Shown piece by piece: positions 1 to 8,273 of a stretch of 62,596 bases of DNA. Location: assembly GCF_013155395.1 (NCBI RefSeq), contig NZ_JABJWC010000019.1, positions 1-62,596 of the forward strand, read 5' to 3'. A program made the position numbers and the translations under genes. Position 1 is the first letter of the stretch; every line of letters starts with the position of its first letter. The notes beneath the pieces were generated by a model. The model worked only from the letters and a program-made list of their open reading frames with translations, searched no databases and was not told the origin of the DNA. This stretch comes from Komagataeibacter melomenusus. GTDB lineage: Bacteria; Pseudomonadota; Alphaproteobacteria; Acetobacterales; Acetobacteraceae.

Positions 1-675
1 GATACGCCAAGCTACCCAGACCAGTCTCACCCAGTCCAGACCGCCAATCATCATCCCCTAAAGGACAACAATCGCGCCGCCAGCATATCCCTTCCAGATA
101 CTCTCTCTATTCTCTTGTCAAAGAACCGCCGGAGCAGCATCGCCGTCCGGTGAAGGGGCTTTTACGGATATTAGCCCCCCCCTGTCAACGCCACGCCAAA
201 AACCCCGAAAACACACGGAATCCCGCCATAAAACACCCATAACATTCACAAACCGCACCAAAAAAAGTGCACCAGAATGAAATTTATATGAAAAAAGGAG
301 GGGCAAGCCCCTCCTTTCCTCAAAGCCACTGCGGTGCGTGGGTATCAGTCCCCTATCGCGCCGACCCAACCAGACCGACACCTTAATATCCCACCACGCA
401 ACACCGGAGACAGCGCCTTCTATTCATTCAAGTCGATCAGACTGCCCTGTCATCGCGTGATCATGAATGGCGAAACCTGCTTAATATATATGCCCAAAAG
501 CGTCCGTCGTTTAATTCCGCTTCAAATTGTTTTATCGCAAGGCAGATTTCATTAAATGTCACACCCTTATGGGTGATCAGATGTGTTATCTCTACAAAAC
601 CTTCCTTGCGGGACAGGCAAATAGGGATAGAACTATGTCATCTTGTTTTTAAGCGCGCTGACAGGCTTACTTTAA
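1..675. other. Gene-free left end
   Basis: No convincing gene is visible here. The short open frames on both strands have no recognisable motif, poor initiation signals and compositions unlike real proteins of this genome. The stretch is AT-richer than its surroundings and contains one strong hairpin (listed separately). No tRNA or rRNA signature was found by eye. It probably holds the end of an upstream transcription unit plus the promoter for the sphingolipid locus, but I cannot point to convincing -35/-10 boxes. Confidence 0.6.
294..317. terminator. Bidirectional terminator-like hairpin
   Basis: An uninterrupted 10-bp stem (AAAGGAGGGG pairing with CCCCTCCTTT) closes a four-base CAAG loop. 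An A-tract precedes the left arm, so on the minus strand the hairpin is followed by a run of T, as in an intrinsic terminator; on the plus strand only three T follow. It probably ends a transcript entering from one side of this gene-free region. Confidence 0.65.
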
Positions 676-1809
676 GTGCATCATATCCTTTTCCCGTATA
701 TTGCCCAGCCGCATCAGGAATTTCATTCACTCCCGATCGCACTGGAAATGGCGCGCCTGTACGAGAATGTCCGGGTTCACATCGCCAGCCTGTCAGAGGA
801 ACGTGCGGCACGCCTCCGCCAGCTGGCGCATCTTTATCCGGAGTCTTCCGTCACCTTCGATACGCTGGCCATGCCGCACTGGATCCGTGATCATATAAAG
901 CAGCACGGACCGACGCCCCTGAGCAAACTGGCCGTGCTTTTTCTGAACAGAAATTATTTCAACAAGTTTCAGGCTATCGTGATTCCGGAGCGCACATCGC
1001 TCTACTTACGCAAGATGGGGGTCCATCATCCCCGCCTGATCTGGACCCGCCATGGCGCCGGAGACCGGGCGATCGGCTTTACCAATGACGTGCGGAAATT
1101 CGATTATATCCTGATGGCAGGCCATAAGGTTGAAGAGCGGCTGCTCCACGCGGGCACATTGCGCAAAGGCCACTATACTACTGGAATCTATGCTAAATTT
1201 GACATGGTGCGTCGGCTCCATGTTCAGGCGCGCCCGCTTTTTGACAATGGGCGCCCCACGGTTCTCTATAATCCGCATTTCAGTCGCAGCCTGTCTTCGT
1301 GGCCACGATTTGGTATGAAATTGCTGGAATATTTCGCGCGGCAGGAAAAATACAATCTCATCTTTGCCCCGCATTACCGGCTTTTCGATACACACCGTGA
1401 GAAAAGCATGGAAATGCTCGCGCCCTTTACCAGATTGCCCCATATGATCATTGACCTTGGCAGCGACAAAAGCGTGGATATGACCTATACCATGGCTGCT
1501 GACCTCTATGTAGGCGATGTCAGTAGCCAGGTCAGTGAATTCCTTATCAAACCGCGGCCCTGCCTGTTCCTTGACGCGCACCACACCCCATGGCGCGGAG
1601 ACCCCAGTTACGAGAGCTGGACCCTTGGCCCCGTCGTGGAAAGCGTGGAGACGGCAGGCAATGACCTTGACAATGCTTTCCTGTCACATGCAAATTTCCT
1701 TGATCGGCAAAAAGAGTATATACGCGACACATTCGGGTTTGAGCCGCCAGCAGATACGGCGGCCAGAGGCGCGAAATCGATTATTGACTTTTTGAGGGTA
1801 ATTGGTTGA
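676..1809 (+). CDS. GT-B / CDP-glycerol glycerophosphotransferase-like enzyme
   Basis: The 377-residue protein looks like the CDP-glycerol:poly(glycerophosphate) glycerophosphotransferase and GT-B group. Visible motifs are a TRHGAGDR block near residue 124, an LYNPHF strand near 197, and GDVSSQVSEFL near 285, which resembles the family's nucleotide-binding D-x-S-S...E motif. The start is a GTG directly after an in-frame TAA, so it cannot be longer; the N-terminus (HILFPYIAQPHQEFHS) looks like a true beta-strand start. No clear ribosome-binding site is seen. It overlaps the next gene by TTGA, which suggests coupling to the acyl-AMP ligase and a role in head-group transfer in the sphingolipid locus. 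The substrate is inferred, not shown. Confidence 0.6.
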   Translation: MHHILFPYIAQPHQEFHSLPIALEMARLYENVRVHIASLSEERAARLRQLAHLYPESSVTFDTLAMPHWIRDHIKQHGPTPLSKLAVLFLNRNYFNKFQAIVIPERTSLYLRKMGVHHPRLIWTRHGAGDRAIGFTNDVRKFDYILMAGHKVEERLLHAGTLRKGHYTTGIYAKFDMVRRLHVQARPLFDNGRPTVLYNPHFSRSLSSWPRFGMKLLEYFARQEKYNLIFAPHYRLFDTHREKSMEMLAPFTRLPHMIIDLGSDKSVDMTYTMAADLYVGDVSSQVSEFLIKPRPCLFLDAHHTPWRGDPSYESWTLGPVVESVETAGNDLDNAFLSHANFLDRQKEYIRDTFGFEPPADTAARGAKSIIDFLRVIG

Positions 1810-3605
1810 ACACCGCCCATTCGCCGTTTCAAGATACGTCTGTGGAAGTCAAATTACCGGAAATGATAAGCCTCCCGACCCCCTCCGATTCTGGTCTGCC
1901 CCGTCGTTACGGCGATTTTTCGTCGTTTCCGGCTGCGCTGGACTATGCCGCCCAGGGCAAGAGCGGCTTCAACATCTATTCCGGCAAGGGCGTCCTGCTC
2001 GAAACGCTGCCTTACAGCACGTTGCGCGAACAGGCGATCGAGACCGGCAGGCGCCTGCTGTCACTCGGGCTGAAACCGGGCGACCGGGTGGCCATCGTGG
2101 CGGAAAGCGATGGTGACTTCGCCCGCATCTTCTTTGGCTGCCAGTATGCCGGGCTTGTGCCAGCCCCCCTGCCGCTGCCCGTCGCCTTTGGCGGGCGTGA
2201 AGGCTATGTCGCGACCCTGCGCGGCATGATCGAGGGGGCTGCCGCCTCAGCCGTGGTCATTGCCTCGATCATCGCATCCTGGACGGACGAGATCACCACC
2301 GGGCTGGACCTGAAATTCTCCGGCACGCCAGCCGAACTGCTGCAGACACCCATTACGGTTGAAACCCTGCCCCCCGTCGGGCCGGATGACCTGTCCTACC
2401 TGCAGTTTTCCTCGGGCAGCACGCGTTTCCCCATGGGCATTGCCGTCACCCAGCGTTCGGGCATGGCCAATGCGCACGCCATTGCGCTCAATGGGCTCAA
2501 GGTGCGCGAAACCGGCGATCGCTGCGTGTCGTGGCTGCCGCTCTATCATGACATGGGACTCGTTGGTTTTTTCTTAACGCCCATGACCTGCCAGCTCAGC
2601 GTTGACATGCTGCCCACGCGCGAGTTCGCCCGCCGCCCCCATGTGTGGCTGGACCTGATCAGCCGCAATCGCGGCACGATTTCCTACAGCCCCTCCTTTG
2701 GCTATGAACTGTGCGCGCGCCGCGCCACCTCGATCGAGCTTGATCTCTCATCGTGGCGCGTGGCGGGCATTGGCGGTGACATGATCCGCTATCATATCCT
2801 TGAGGATTTCGCCCAGCGCTTTGCCTCCGCCGGGTTTGACAGCGGCGCCTTTACCGCCAGCTACGGCATGGCGGAGGCGACGCTGGCCATCAGCTTCGCC
2901 CCGCTGGGCGCGGGCATCTGCACCGATACGATCGACCTGCGTGCCCTTGAGACACAGGGCAAGGCCGTGCCCTCCAACGATCCGGCCCGCGCGCTGCGCA
3001 CCTTCGTGCTGTGTGGTGAAGTGTTGCCGCAGCACGAGCTTGAAGTGCGTGATGCACAGGGCCATGTGCTGGGCGACCGCGAGATCGGCACCGTCTATGT
3101 GCGCGGCCCGAGCCTGATGCAGGGCTATTTCCGCCGCCCGCAGGAAACTGCCCGCGTGGTCGATGCCGAAGGCTGGCTCAATACCGGCGATCTTGGCTAC
3201 ATGCTCAACGGGCAGGTTGTCATAACCGGTCGCGCCAAGGACCTGATCATCATCAACGGCCGCAACATCTGGCCGCAGGATCTGGAATGGTCGGCCGAGA
3301 CCGAAATCAGCACCCTGCGCAGCCGTGATGTGGCCGTGTTCTCGGTGGATGAGGACGAAGGCGAGAAGATCGTGGCCCTGGTGCAGTGCCGCGCCACCTC
3401 GCCTGAAGCCCGTGAAACGCTGAAAACCGAAACGGCCAGCCTGTTCCGCCGGCAGCATGGGGTGGATGTCTCCATCATCCTGGTGCCGCCCCATACCCTG
3501 CCGCAAACCTCATCAGGCAAGCTGACGCGGGCGCGGGCGCGGGCCATGCTGCTGTCTGGGGCGTTCCAGCCGCTGGAAACATCATCTTCCGTCTCCGTGG
3601 TCTGA
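1806..3605 (+). CDS. Fatty acyl-AMP ligase / acyl-ACP synthetase
   Basis: This 599-residue ANL-superfamily enzyme should adenylate a fatty acid with ATP and pass it to an acyl carrier protein. The A3 loop (SSGSTRFPMG, near residue 202), YGMAEATLA near 353 and the late GRAKDLIIINGRN motif fit the FAAL branch. The A3 loop carries Met where most members have Lys. I favour the TTG start that overlaps the preceding stop, because a GAGGG box lies 8 bases upstream; an ATG at 1863 is the alternative but has no spaced site. The carrier gene downstream and serine palmitoyltransferase make it the probable supplier of acyl chains for sphingolipid synthesis, a role known for homologues in other alphaproteobacterial sphingolipid loci. 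Confidence 0.85.
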   Translation: MNTAHSPFQDTSVEVKLPEMISLPTPSDSGLPRRYGDFSSFPAALDYAAQGKSGFNIYSGKGVLLETLPYSTLREQAIETGRRLLSLGLKPGDRVAIVAESDGDFARIFFGCQYAGLVPAPLPLPVAFGGREGYVATLRGMIEGAAASAVVIASIIASWTDEITTGLDLKFSGTPAELLQTPITVETLPPVGPDDLSYLQFSSGSTRFPMGIAVTQRSGMANAHAIALNGLKVRETGDRCVSWLPLYHDMGLVGFFLTPMTCQLSVDMLPTREFARRPHVWLDLISRNRGTISYSPSFGYELCARRATSIELDLSSWRVAGIGGDMIRYHILEDFAQRFASAGFDSGAFTASYGMAEATLAISFAPLGAGICTDTIDLRALETQGKAVPSNDPARALRTFVLCGEVLPQHELEVRDAQGHVLGDREIGTVYVRGPSLMQGYFRRPQETARVVDAEGWLNTGDLGYMLNGQVVITGRAKDLIIINGRNIWPQDLEWSAETEISTLRSRDVAVFSVDEDEGEKIVALVQCRATSPEARETLKTETASLFRRQHGVDVSIILVPPHTLPQTSSGKLTRARARAMLLSGAFQPLETSSSVSVV

Positions 3606-3801
3606 CAGGTCCGGCAGGCCCTCCATCGCCGTTGGCACGTCAGTTGAGGGTGGAAAGCAGGACTGGCCAAAAACCTGTTTTTCGCGCATAAGGCTTTGCA
3701 ATAAGGGGATGGATTGCAGTCCCCGTCCCCGCCCACGCGGGGCGACCATTCATGCTGATCCGCTGCCCCTGGCAGCCCGGACATGCCATAAGGATGTAGG
3801 A

Positions 3802-4053
3802 ATGAGTGAAACGGTAGCGAGTGTCTCCGCGCTGATCGTGAAGACGCTGCTGGCGAACCCCAAGGTTCCCCGTGATATCAATGGCAGCAGCAAGATCGTT
3901 GAAGATCTGGCCTTTGATTCACTGGCCGTCATGAATTTTGTCATGGAAATCGAGGATACCCTTGATGTTTCCGTGCCGCTTGACCGGCTGGCCGATATCC
4001 GCACCATCGATGACCTGGCGGCCTGCATCGTCTCCCTCAAGCAGGCTTCCTGA
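3802..4053 (+). CDS. Acyl carrier protein dedicated to sphingolipid synthesis
   Basis: A small acidic carrier of 83 residues. The phosphopantetheine-attachment Ser lies in the motif DLAFDSLAVMNF. An AAGGAT box about 9 bases before the ATG sets the start. It differs from the housekeeping acpP at about 17 kb in this window, so the organism has at least two carriers. It sits between the acyl-AMP ligase and serine palmitoyltransferase, 6 bases before the latter, and is inferred to present the acyl thioester to that enzyme, as described for bacterial sphingolipid systems that use acyl-ACP rather than acyl-CoA. Confidence 0.85.
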   Translation: MSETVASVSALIVKTLLANPKVPRDINGSSKIVEDLAFDSLAVMNFVMEIEDTLDVSVPLDRLADIRTIDDLAACIVSLKQAS

Positions 4054-4059
4054 CACGTC

Positions 4060-5262
4060 ATGTCGATTTTTTCCAAATATGAAGGCCTGGCCTCCGCCCT
4101 CGCATCCGTAACCGCTGGCGGTGGTCGCAACCCCTTCGATGTCGTGATCGAAAAGCCCATTTCCTCAACGGTAGGGCTGATCGAAGGGCGCGAGACGCTG
4201 CTGTTTGGCACCAATAACTACCTTGGGCTGAGCCAGTCCCCCGCTGCAATCAAGGCTGCGGTCGCGGCGGCGGAAGCCTATGGCGTGGGCACGACCGGCT
4301 CGCGCATTGCCAACGGCACGCAGGGGCTGCACCGCCAGCTGGAGGAGCGGCTGTGCGCCTTCTTCCGGCGCAGGCACTGCATGGTGTTCTCCACCGGCTA
4401 CCAGGCCAATCTTGGCACCATTTCCGCCCTTGCGGGCAAGGATGACTACCTGCTGCTCGATGCCGACAGCCATGCCAGCATCTATGATGGCAGCCGCCTT
4501 GGCCATGCGCAGGTCATCCGCTTCCGCCATAACGATGCCGATGACCTGCACAAGCGCCTGCGCCGCCTTGAGGGCACGCCGGGCGCGAAGCTGGTCGTGG
4601 TTGAAGGCATCTATTCCATGATGGGCGATGTGGTGCCCATGGCCGAGTTCGCCGCCGTCAAGCGCGAGACCGGGGCGTGGCTGCTGGCTGATGAAGCCCA
4701 TTCCGTGGGCGTGATGGGCGAGCACGGGCGCGGCGTGGCCGAAGCCGATGGCGTGGAAGATGACGTGGACTTCGTGGTCGGCACCTTCTCCAAAAGCCTG
4801 GGCACGGTGGGGGGCTACTGTGTCTCCAACCATGCAGGGCTGGACCTGATCCGCCTGTGTTCACGGCCTTACATGTTCACGGCCTCGCTGCCGCCGGAAG
4901 TCATTGCGGCAACCATGGCGGCCCTGACGGAACTGGAAAACCGCCCCGAACTGCGCACGCGCCTGATGGACAACGCCCGCAGGCTGCATGCGGGCCTGCA
5001 GGCGGCGGGCCTGCGCACCGGGCCGCAGGCGAGCCCGGTCGTATCGGTCATTCTGGATGACGTGGCGGTGGCCGTGGCATTCTGGAACCGGCTGCTTGAC
5101 CTTGGGGTTTACGTCAACCTCAGCCTGCCGCCCGCAACGCCGGACCAGCACCCGCTGCTGCGCACCTCCGTCATGGCAACACACACGCCCGCGGAAATTG
5201 ACAAGGCCGTGGGCGTGTTTGCCACGATCGCGCGCGAGATGGGGCTCAACCGCGCCGCCTGA
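4060..5262 (+). CDS. spt: Serine palmitoyltransferase
   Basis: A fold-type I PLP enzyme of the alpha-oxoamine synthase family, 400 residues, expected to condense L-serine with a fatty acyl thioester to 3-ketosphinganine, the first committed step of sphingolipid synthesis. Visible are the cofactor-stacking His138 (DADSHASIYDG), Asp211 in LLADEAHSVG and the Schiff-base Lys245 in GTFSKSLGTVGG. The family also contains KBL and BioF; the adjacent dedicated carrier, acyl-AMP ligase, lipid kinase and fatty-acid hydroxylase favour the SPT assignment. Its 3' end overlaps the convergent next gene by 17 bases. Confidence 0.87.
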   Translation: MSIFSKYEGLASALASVTAGGGRNPFDVVIEKPISSTVGLIEGRETLLFGTNNYLGLSQSPAAIKAAVAAAEAYGVGTTGSRIANGTQGLHRQLEERLCAFFRRRHCMVFSTGYQANLGTISALAGKDDYLLLDADSHASIYDGSRLGHAQVIRFRHNDADDLHKRLRRLEGTPGAKLVVVEGIYSMMGDVVPMAEFAAVKRETGAWLLADEAHSVGVMGEHGRGVAEADGVEDDVDFVVGTFSKSLGTVGGYCVSNHAGLDLIRLCSRPYMFTASLPPEVIAATMAALTELENRPELRTRLMDNARRLHAGLQAAGLRTGPQASPVVSVILDDVAVAVAFWNRLLDLGVYVNLSLPPATPDQHPLLRTSVMATHTPAEIDKAVGVFATIAREMGLNRAA

Positions 5263-6208
5263 AGAAGCCTGCCTGCCGGAGCTTCCATAACAGGTACGGC
5301 AGGCAGATCAGCGGATGCCGCTCGGAAAACGGCCCGAGCGGCAGGTCGATGCCGGAATGCCGCCTGATCTTCCATGCGATATAGCGCGCGCCCCCTTCAA
5401 AGGTGAAAGCACCCTTGAACAGCCGGCTGACATTGAGCACCCGCCCCAGCCGCCCGCGCAGCCACCAGCCTTCTTGCATGCTGCGCCGCAGTTGCGGGGT
5501 CAGGCGCGGGGCAAGACGATCCCCCTCACGCGCAAACGGCAGGCCATCAGCCAGCCATATGTCAGGCAGCAGCGCGCGATAGCGCGCCTCGCGCCCCTCA
5601 AGCAGGGCCGATGGCCTGCGCCCGTTCTCCACCCGCAGTTCCGCGCCGTAGGTATGCGCGAACAGCGCCAGCCAGAATTCATCCGCCGTGCCCTGCTCCG
5701 GGCCAAGAGCCGCCGCCCAGCGCCCGGCCTGCCCCATGGCGCGCACCAGGCAGCCCAGTATGGCGTCAGCCGCCTCCGGCCCACGCACCCAGACCAGCCT
5801 GACCGGCTGGCAGAACCGCGCCCAGATGGTGGTATCGAGTGTTGCCCGCCCCGTCATGCGCCGGAACTGGGCGATCGACAGGATGGCGACCTTGGCGCGG
5901 ATGATGCGCCCGGCTATGGCAATCTCGTGATATTCGACATTGGGCGGCAGCAGGCGATTGGCCTCACGCGCGAAGTAGCCTGATTTCCAGTCTTCCAGCC
6001 GTTCCACGATGACATAGAAGTCCAGCACGCCATCAGGGTCGGGTTCTCGCAGCACGGAGCCGTAAAAGAGCACGCCCAGGGGCTGTGCCGCGCCCAGCAG
6101 TTCACTGACGAACTGCGTGACAAAGGCAGGAACGGGCTGGACCAGTTCACTGGCCAGTGTATGGGCAATGCGCCCTGCCGCGGCAAGGCGGCTGGATGGA
6201 TCAGCCAT
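5246..6208 (-). CDS. Tam41-like lipid nucleotidyltransferase (phosphatidate cytidylyltransferase-like)
   Basis: A 320-residue protein with a polymerase-beta-type nucleotidyltransferase motif: FYGS near residues 48-51, then LDFYVIVE at 62-69. The spacing and the DF-x-x-x-V signature resemble Tam41/MMP37, the mitochondrial CDP-diacylglycerol synthase. I place the start at the second ATG because a GAGGA box lies 9 bases before it, whereas it abuts the first ATG. It follows the lipid kinase by 12 bases on the same strand, so the two are probably co-transcribed. I infer that it activates a phosphorylated lipid, possibly ceramide 1-phosphate, with CTP. Without structure or assay the substrate stays open. 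Confidence 0.6.
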   Translation of the reverse strand: MADPSSRLAAAGRIAHTLASELVQPVPAFVTQFVSELLGAAQPLGVLFYGSVLREPDPDGVLDFYVIVERLEDWKSGYFAREANRLLPPNVEYHEIAIAGRIIRAKVAILSIAQFRRMTGRATLDTTIWARFCQPVRLVWVRGPEAADAILGCLVRAMGQAGRWAAALGPEQGTADEFWLALFAHTYGAELRVENGRRPSALLEGREARYRALLPDIWLADGLPFAREGDRLAPRLTPQLRRSMQEGWWLRGRLGRVLNVSRLFKGAFTFEGGARYIAWKIRRHSGIDLPLGPFSERHPLICLPYLLWKLRQAGFFRRRG

Positions 6209-6220
6209 GCTCAGCATTCC

Positions 6221-7213
6221 TCAGGCGTGGATGAAGTCGATGGGGGCCGTGGCGGACAGCACGATCCGGCCGGACGGGCCGGGGGAAAAAACTTCCCCAT
6301 CCAGCACAAAATCGGATTCAAGCGCCATTTCGATCCGCTCTTCACACCCGCTGCAGTAATCCGGGTTGTGCCGCAGCCAGGCCGGGTGCCGCCCGCGCAG
6401 CAACGCCCAGGCGGCAGCGGCAAGACGCGAGGGCTGGCCTGCCACATGCAGGTAATTGATCACATCAGAGCGACCGCCCGCCGCATTCCAGAACGGCCAT
6501 ATGCCATGCGGCAGGCGCTGGAGCGTGCTGGACAGGAACAGGAAGCAGTTGCCATGCCGCACCGAGCGCTGCCCCGCCTTGAGCGTAATCGGGTTGCCCT
6601 GCATCCATTCCCGGCGCGAGCGGCGCGTAAACAGATGGGCGACCGAAGACAGGAACGAAACCACCACCGCCATTTCATGGGAATAATGGTTCAGGATGGC
6701 AGGCTGGTGGGCCAGTTCGATGCCGCGCGTAAAGGCGGCGGCACCATGGAACATGCCCACGACCGCAGGCCTGCCCTCCGCCTCGGGCCATTCGACAACC
6801 AGCCCGCACCGCCTGCGCGCCTTGTGGCGCAGCGTGCCCGCATCGGCAAGGCTGACCAGCAGGTCAAGGGCTTTTTGCCCGCGCAGGCCAAAGCCCACGT
6901 CACCCGCGATCAGGTTGGTATTGCCCGAAGGCAGGATGGCAAGGGCGGGAAAACGCTCGGGGGCGTAATGGCGATGGATGGCGGTCAGTACATCGCTGAC
7001 CGTGCCATCCCCGCCATCGACCACGATACAGCCCATGTCGCGCGCGGCCAGTTGCGCGATTGCGGCATCGAGAAGGGAACGGTCGGCCGGATCAATGAAA
7101 TTCTCTCCCAGAAGGCTACGGGCCATCGGGGCATACGAACTCTTGTCGCCCATGTTCCGCCGGCTGCGCGGGTTATAAACAAGCGCAAAACGTCCGGTCA
7201 CTGATGATTCCAT
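6221..7213 (-). CDS. Diacylglycerol/ceramide kinase family protein
   Basis: A 330-residue lipid kinase of the DAGK catalytic family. The N-terminal domain shows the nucleotide-binding motif DGGDGTVSDV at residues 66-75 and an LPSGNTN loop near 92. The C-terminal half is the usual beta-sandwich domain. In Caulobacter a DAGK-family gene in the sphingolipid locus is a ceramide kinase; the same role is inferred here from the neighbouring serine palmitoyltransferase genes. It heads a two-gene minus-strand unit with the Tam41-like gene and is divergent from the phosphoesterase gene, with 66 bases between the starts. Confidence 0.75.
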   Translation of the reverse strand: MESSVTGRFALVYNPRSRRNMGDKSSYAPMARSLLGENFIDPADRSLLDAAIAQLAARDMGCIVVDGGDGTVSDVLTAIHRHYAPERFPALAILPSGNTNLIAGDVGFGLRGQKALDLLVSLADAGTLRHKARRRCGLVVEWPEAEGRPAVVGMFHGAAAFTRGIELAHQPAILNHYSHEMAVVVSFLSSVAHLFTRRSRREWMQGNPITLKAGQRSVRHGNCFLFLSSTLQRLPHGIWPFWNAAGGRSDVINYLHVAGQPSRLAAAAWALLRGRHPAWLRHNPDYCSGCEERIEMALESDFVLDGEVFSPGPSGRIVLSATAPIDFIHA

Positions 7214-7279
7214 CCCTGTCTGAAATTTGACTTACAGGCCATAAGCAACCATCTGCCTTCTATTGCAAGGCACGAAACG

Positions 7280-8233
7280 ATGGAACGCATCGCCGCGCGG
7301 GCAGGCATAACACGGCCCGGCCGCGTTGCTGACCGGCCGGATGCAGGGAAAGACACCAGCTTGAACACCATCACCATAGCCCATCTTTCTGATCCGCACC
7401 TGCCAACGGAGATGTCGCCCCCGCGCCTGCGCGAGAAACTGAACAAGCGCCTGTTCAGTGATCTTTCATGGAAGCGGCGCCGCCGTTTCCTGCATCGCCC
7501 GGAAATTCTGGCCCGCGTGATGGCCGATATCGCCAGCGCCGGGGTGGACATGATCGCGCTGACCGGCGACCTGACCAATATGGGCCTGCCGGGCGAATGC
7601 CGCCACGCCCTGCGCTGGCTGGAACAGATGCCCGCGCCGTGCACAGTCATACCGGGAAATCATGACACCCTTGTGCATGATAACTGGCAACAGACCATCG
7701 GCCTGTGGCAGCCATGGATGGGGGCGCTCCCCTTCCCGTTCGTGCGCCGGGTGGGACCGGTTGCGCTGATCGGGGTGAGTTCGGCGGTGCCGACCCCCCT
7801 GTTCAGGGCAACGGGCCGCATGGGCGCGCGCCAGACTGCGCGCCTTGCGGGCATATTGCATGAAACAGGCCGGCAGGGGCTATGCCGTATCGTCATGATT
7901 CATCATCCGCCCGTGCCGGGCCTGGCCATTGCCCGCAAGGCGCTCAGGGACCCCCAGCTTTTCGCCCAGAGCATTGCACGCGAGGGGGCGGAGATGGTAC
8001 TCCATGGCCATATCCATACCTCCACCCTGTCTTCCCTGCCCGGCCCTGCTGGCGCCGTGCCGGTCCTGGGTGTTGCATCGGCATCGGCGCGGTCGGATGA
8101 TCCGCTGCGCGCGGCGGCGTGGAACCGGATCGCCATCACGCCACGCGACGGTGGATATGCACTTGGTGTTACAAGGCGTTTCTTTCCGGCAGACGGCGCA
8201 GCGGGTACAACGCAGGAAACTATTTTTGAATGA
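7280..8233 (+). CDS. Calcineurin-like metallophosphoesterase
   Basis: A two-metal phosphoesterase with the full family signature in order: LSDPHL, TGDLTN, PGNHD, IHHPP and LHGHIHT. These supply the Asp, Asn and His metal ligands, so the protein should be active; the closest class is the CpdA/Icc type. The ATG start gives 317 residues with an AAGG box 9 bases upstream. A TTG at 7361, directly before the first beta strand, would remove 27 poorly structured residues and is a credible alternative. Position between the lipid kinase and the LptF-like gene suggests a step in sphingolipid head-group processing, such as dephosphorylating an intermediate. This is inference. Confidence 0.75.
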   Translation: MERIAARAGITRPGRVADRPDAGKDTSLNTITIAHLSDPHLPTEMSPPRLREKLNKRLFSDLSWKRRRRFLHRPEILARVMADIASAGVDMIALTGDLTNMGLPGECRHALRWLEQMPAPCTVIPGNHDTLVHDNWQQTIGLWQPWMGALPFPFVRRVGPVALIGVSSAVPTPLFRATGRMGARQTARLAGILHETGRQGLCRIVMIHHPPVPGLAIARKALRDPQLFAQSIAREGAEMVLHGHIHTSTLSSLPGPAGAVPVLGVASASARSDDPLRAAAWNRIAITPRDGGYALGVTRRFFPADGAAGTTQETIFE

Positions 8234-8273
8234 GTCCTCACCCGTATCGTTTTTCGGATATAAGCACGCCTAG

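Noticed and set aside
118-381. Minus-strand open frame of 87 codons in the left gene-free region
   Set aside because: It contains the terminator hairpin, has no ribosome-binding site and no plausible domain.
1006-1584. Minus-strand frame of 192 codons within the first gene
   Set aside because: Shadow of the plus-strand transferase, whose own motifs are convincing.
7214-7279. TTGACT at 7227 as a -35 box for the phosphoesterase
   Set aside because: No acceptable -10 hexamer occurs at 16-18 bases spacing.
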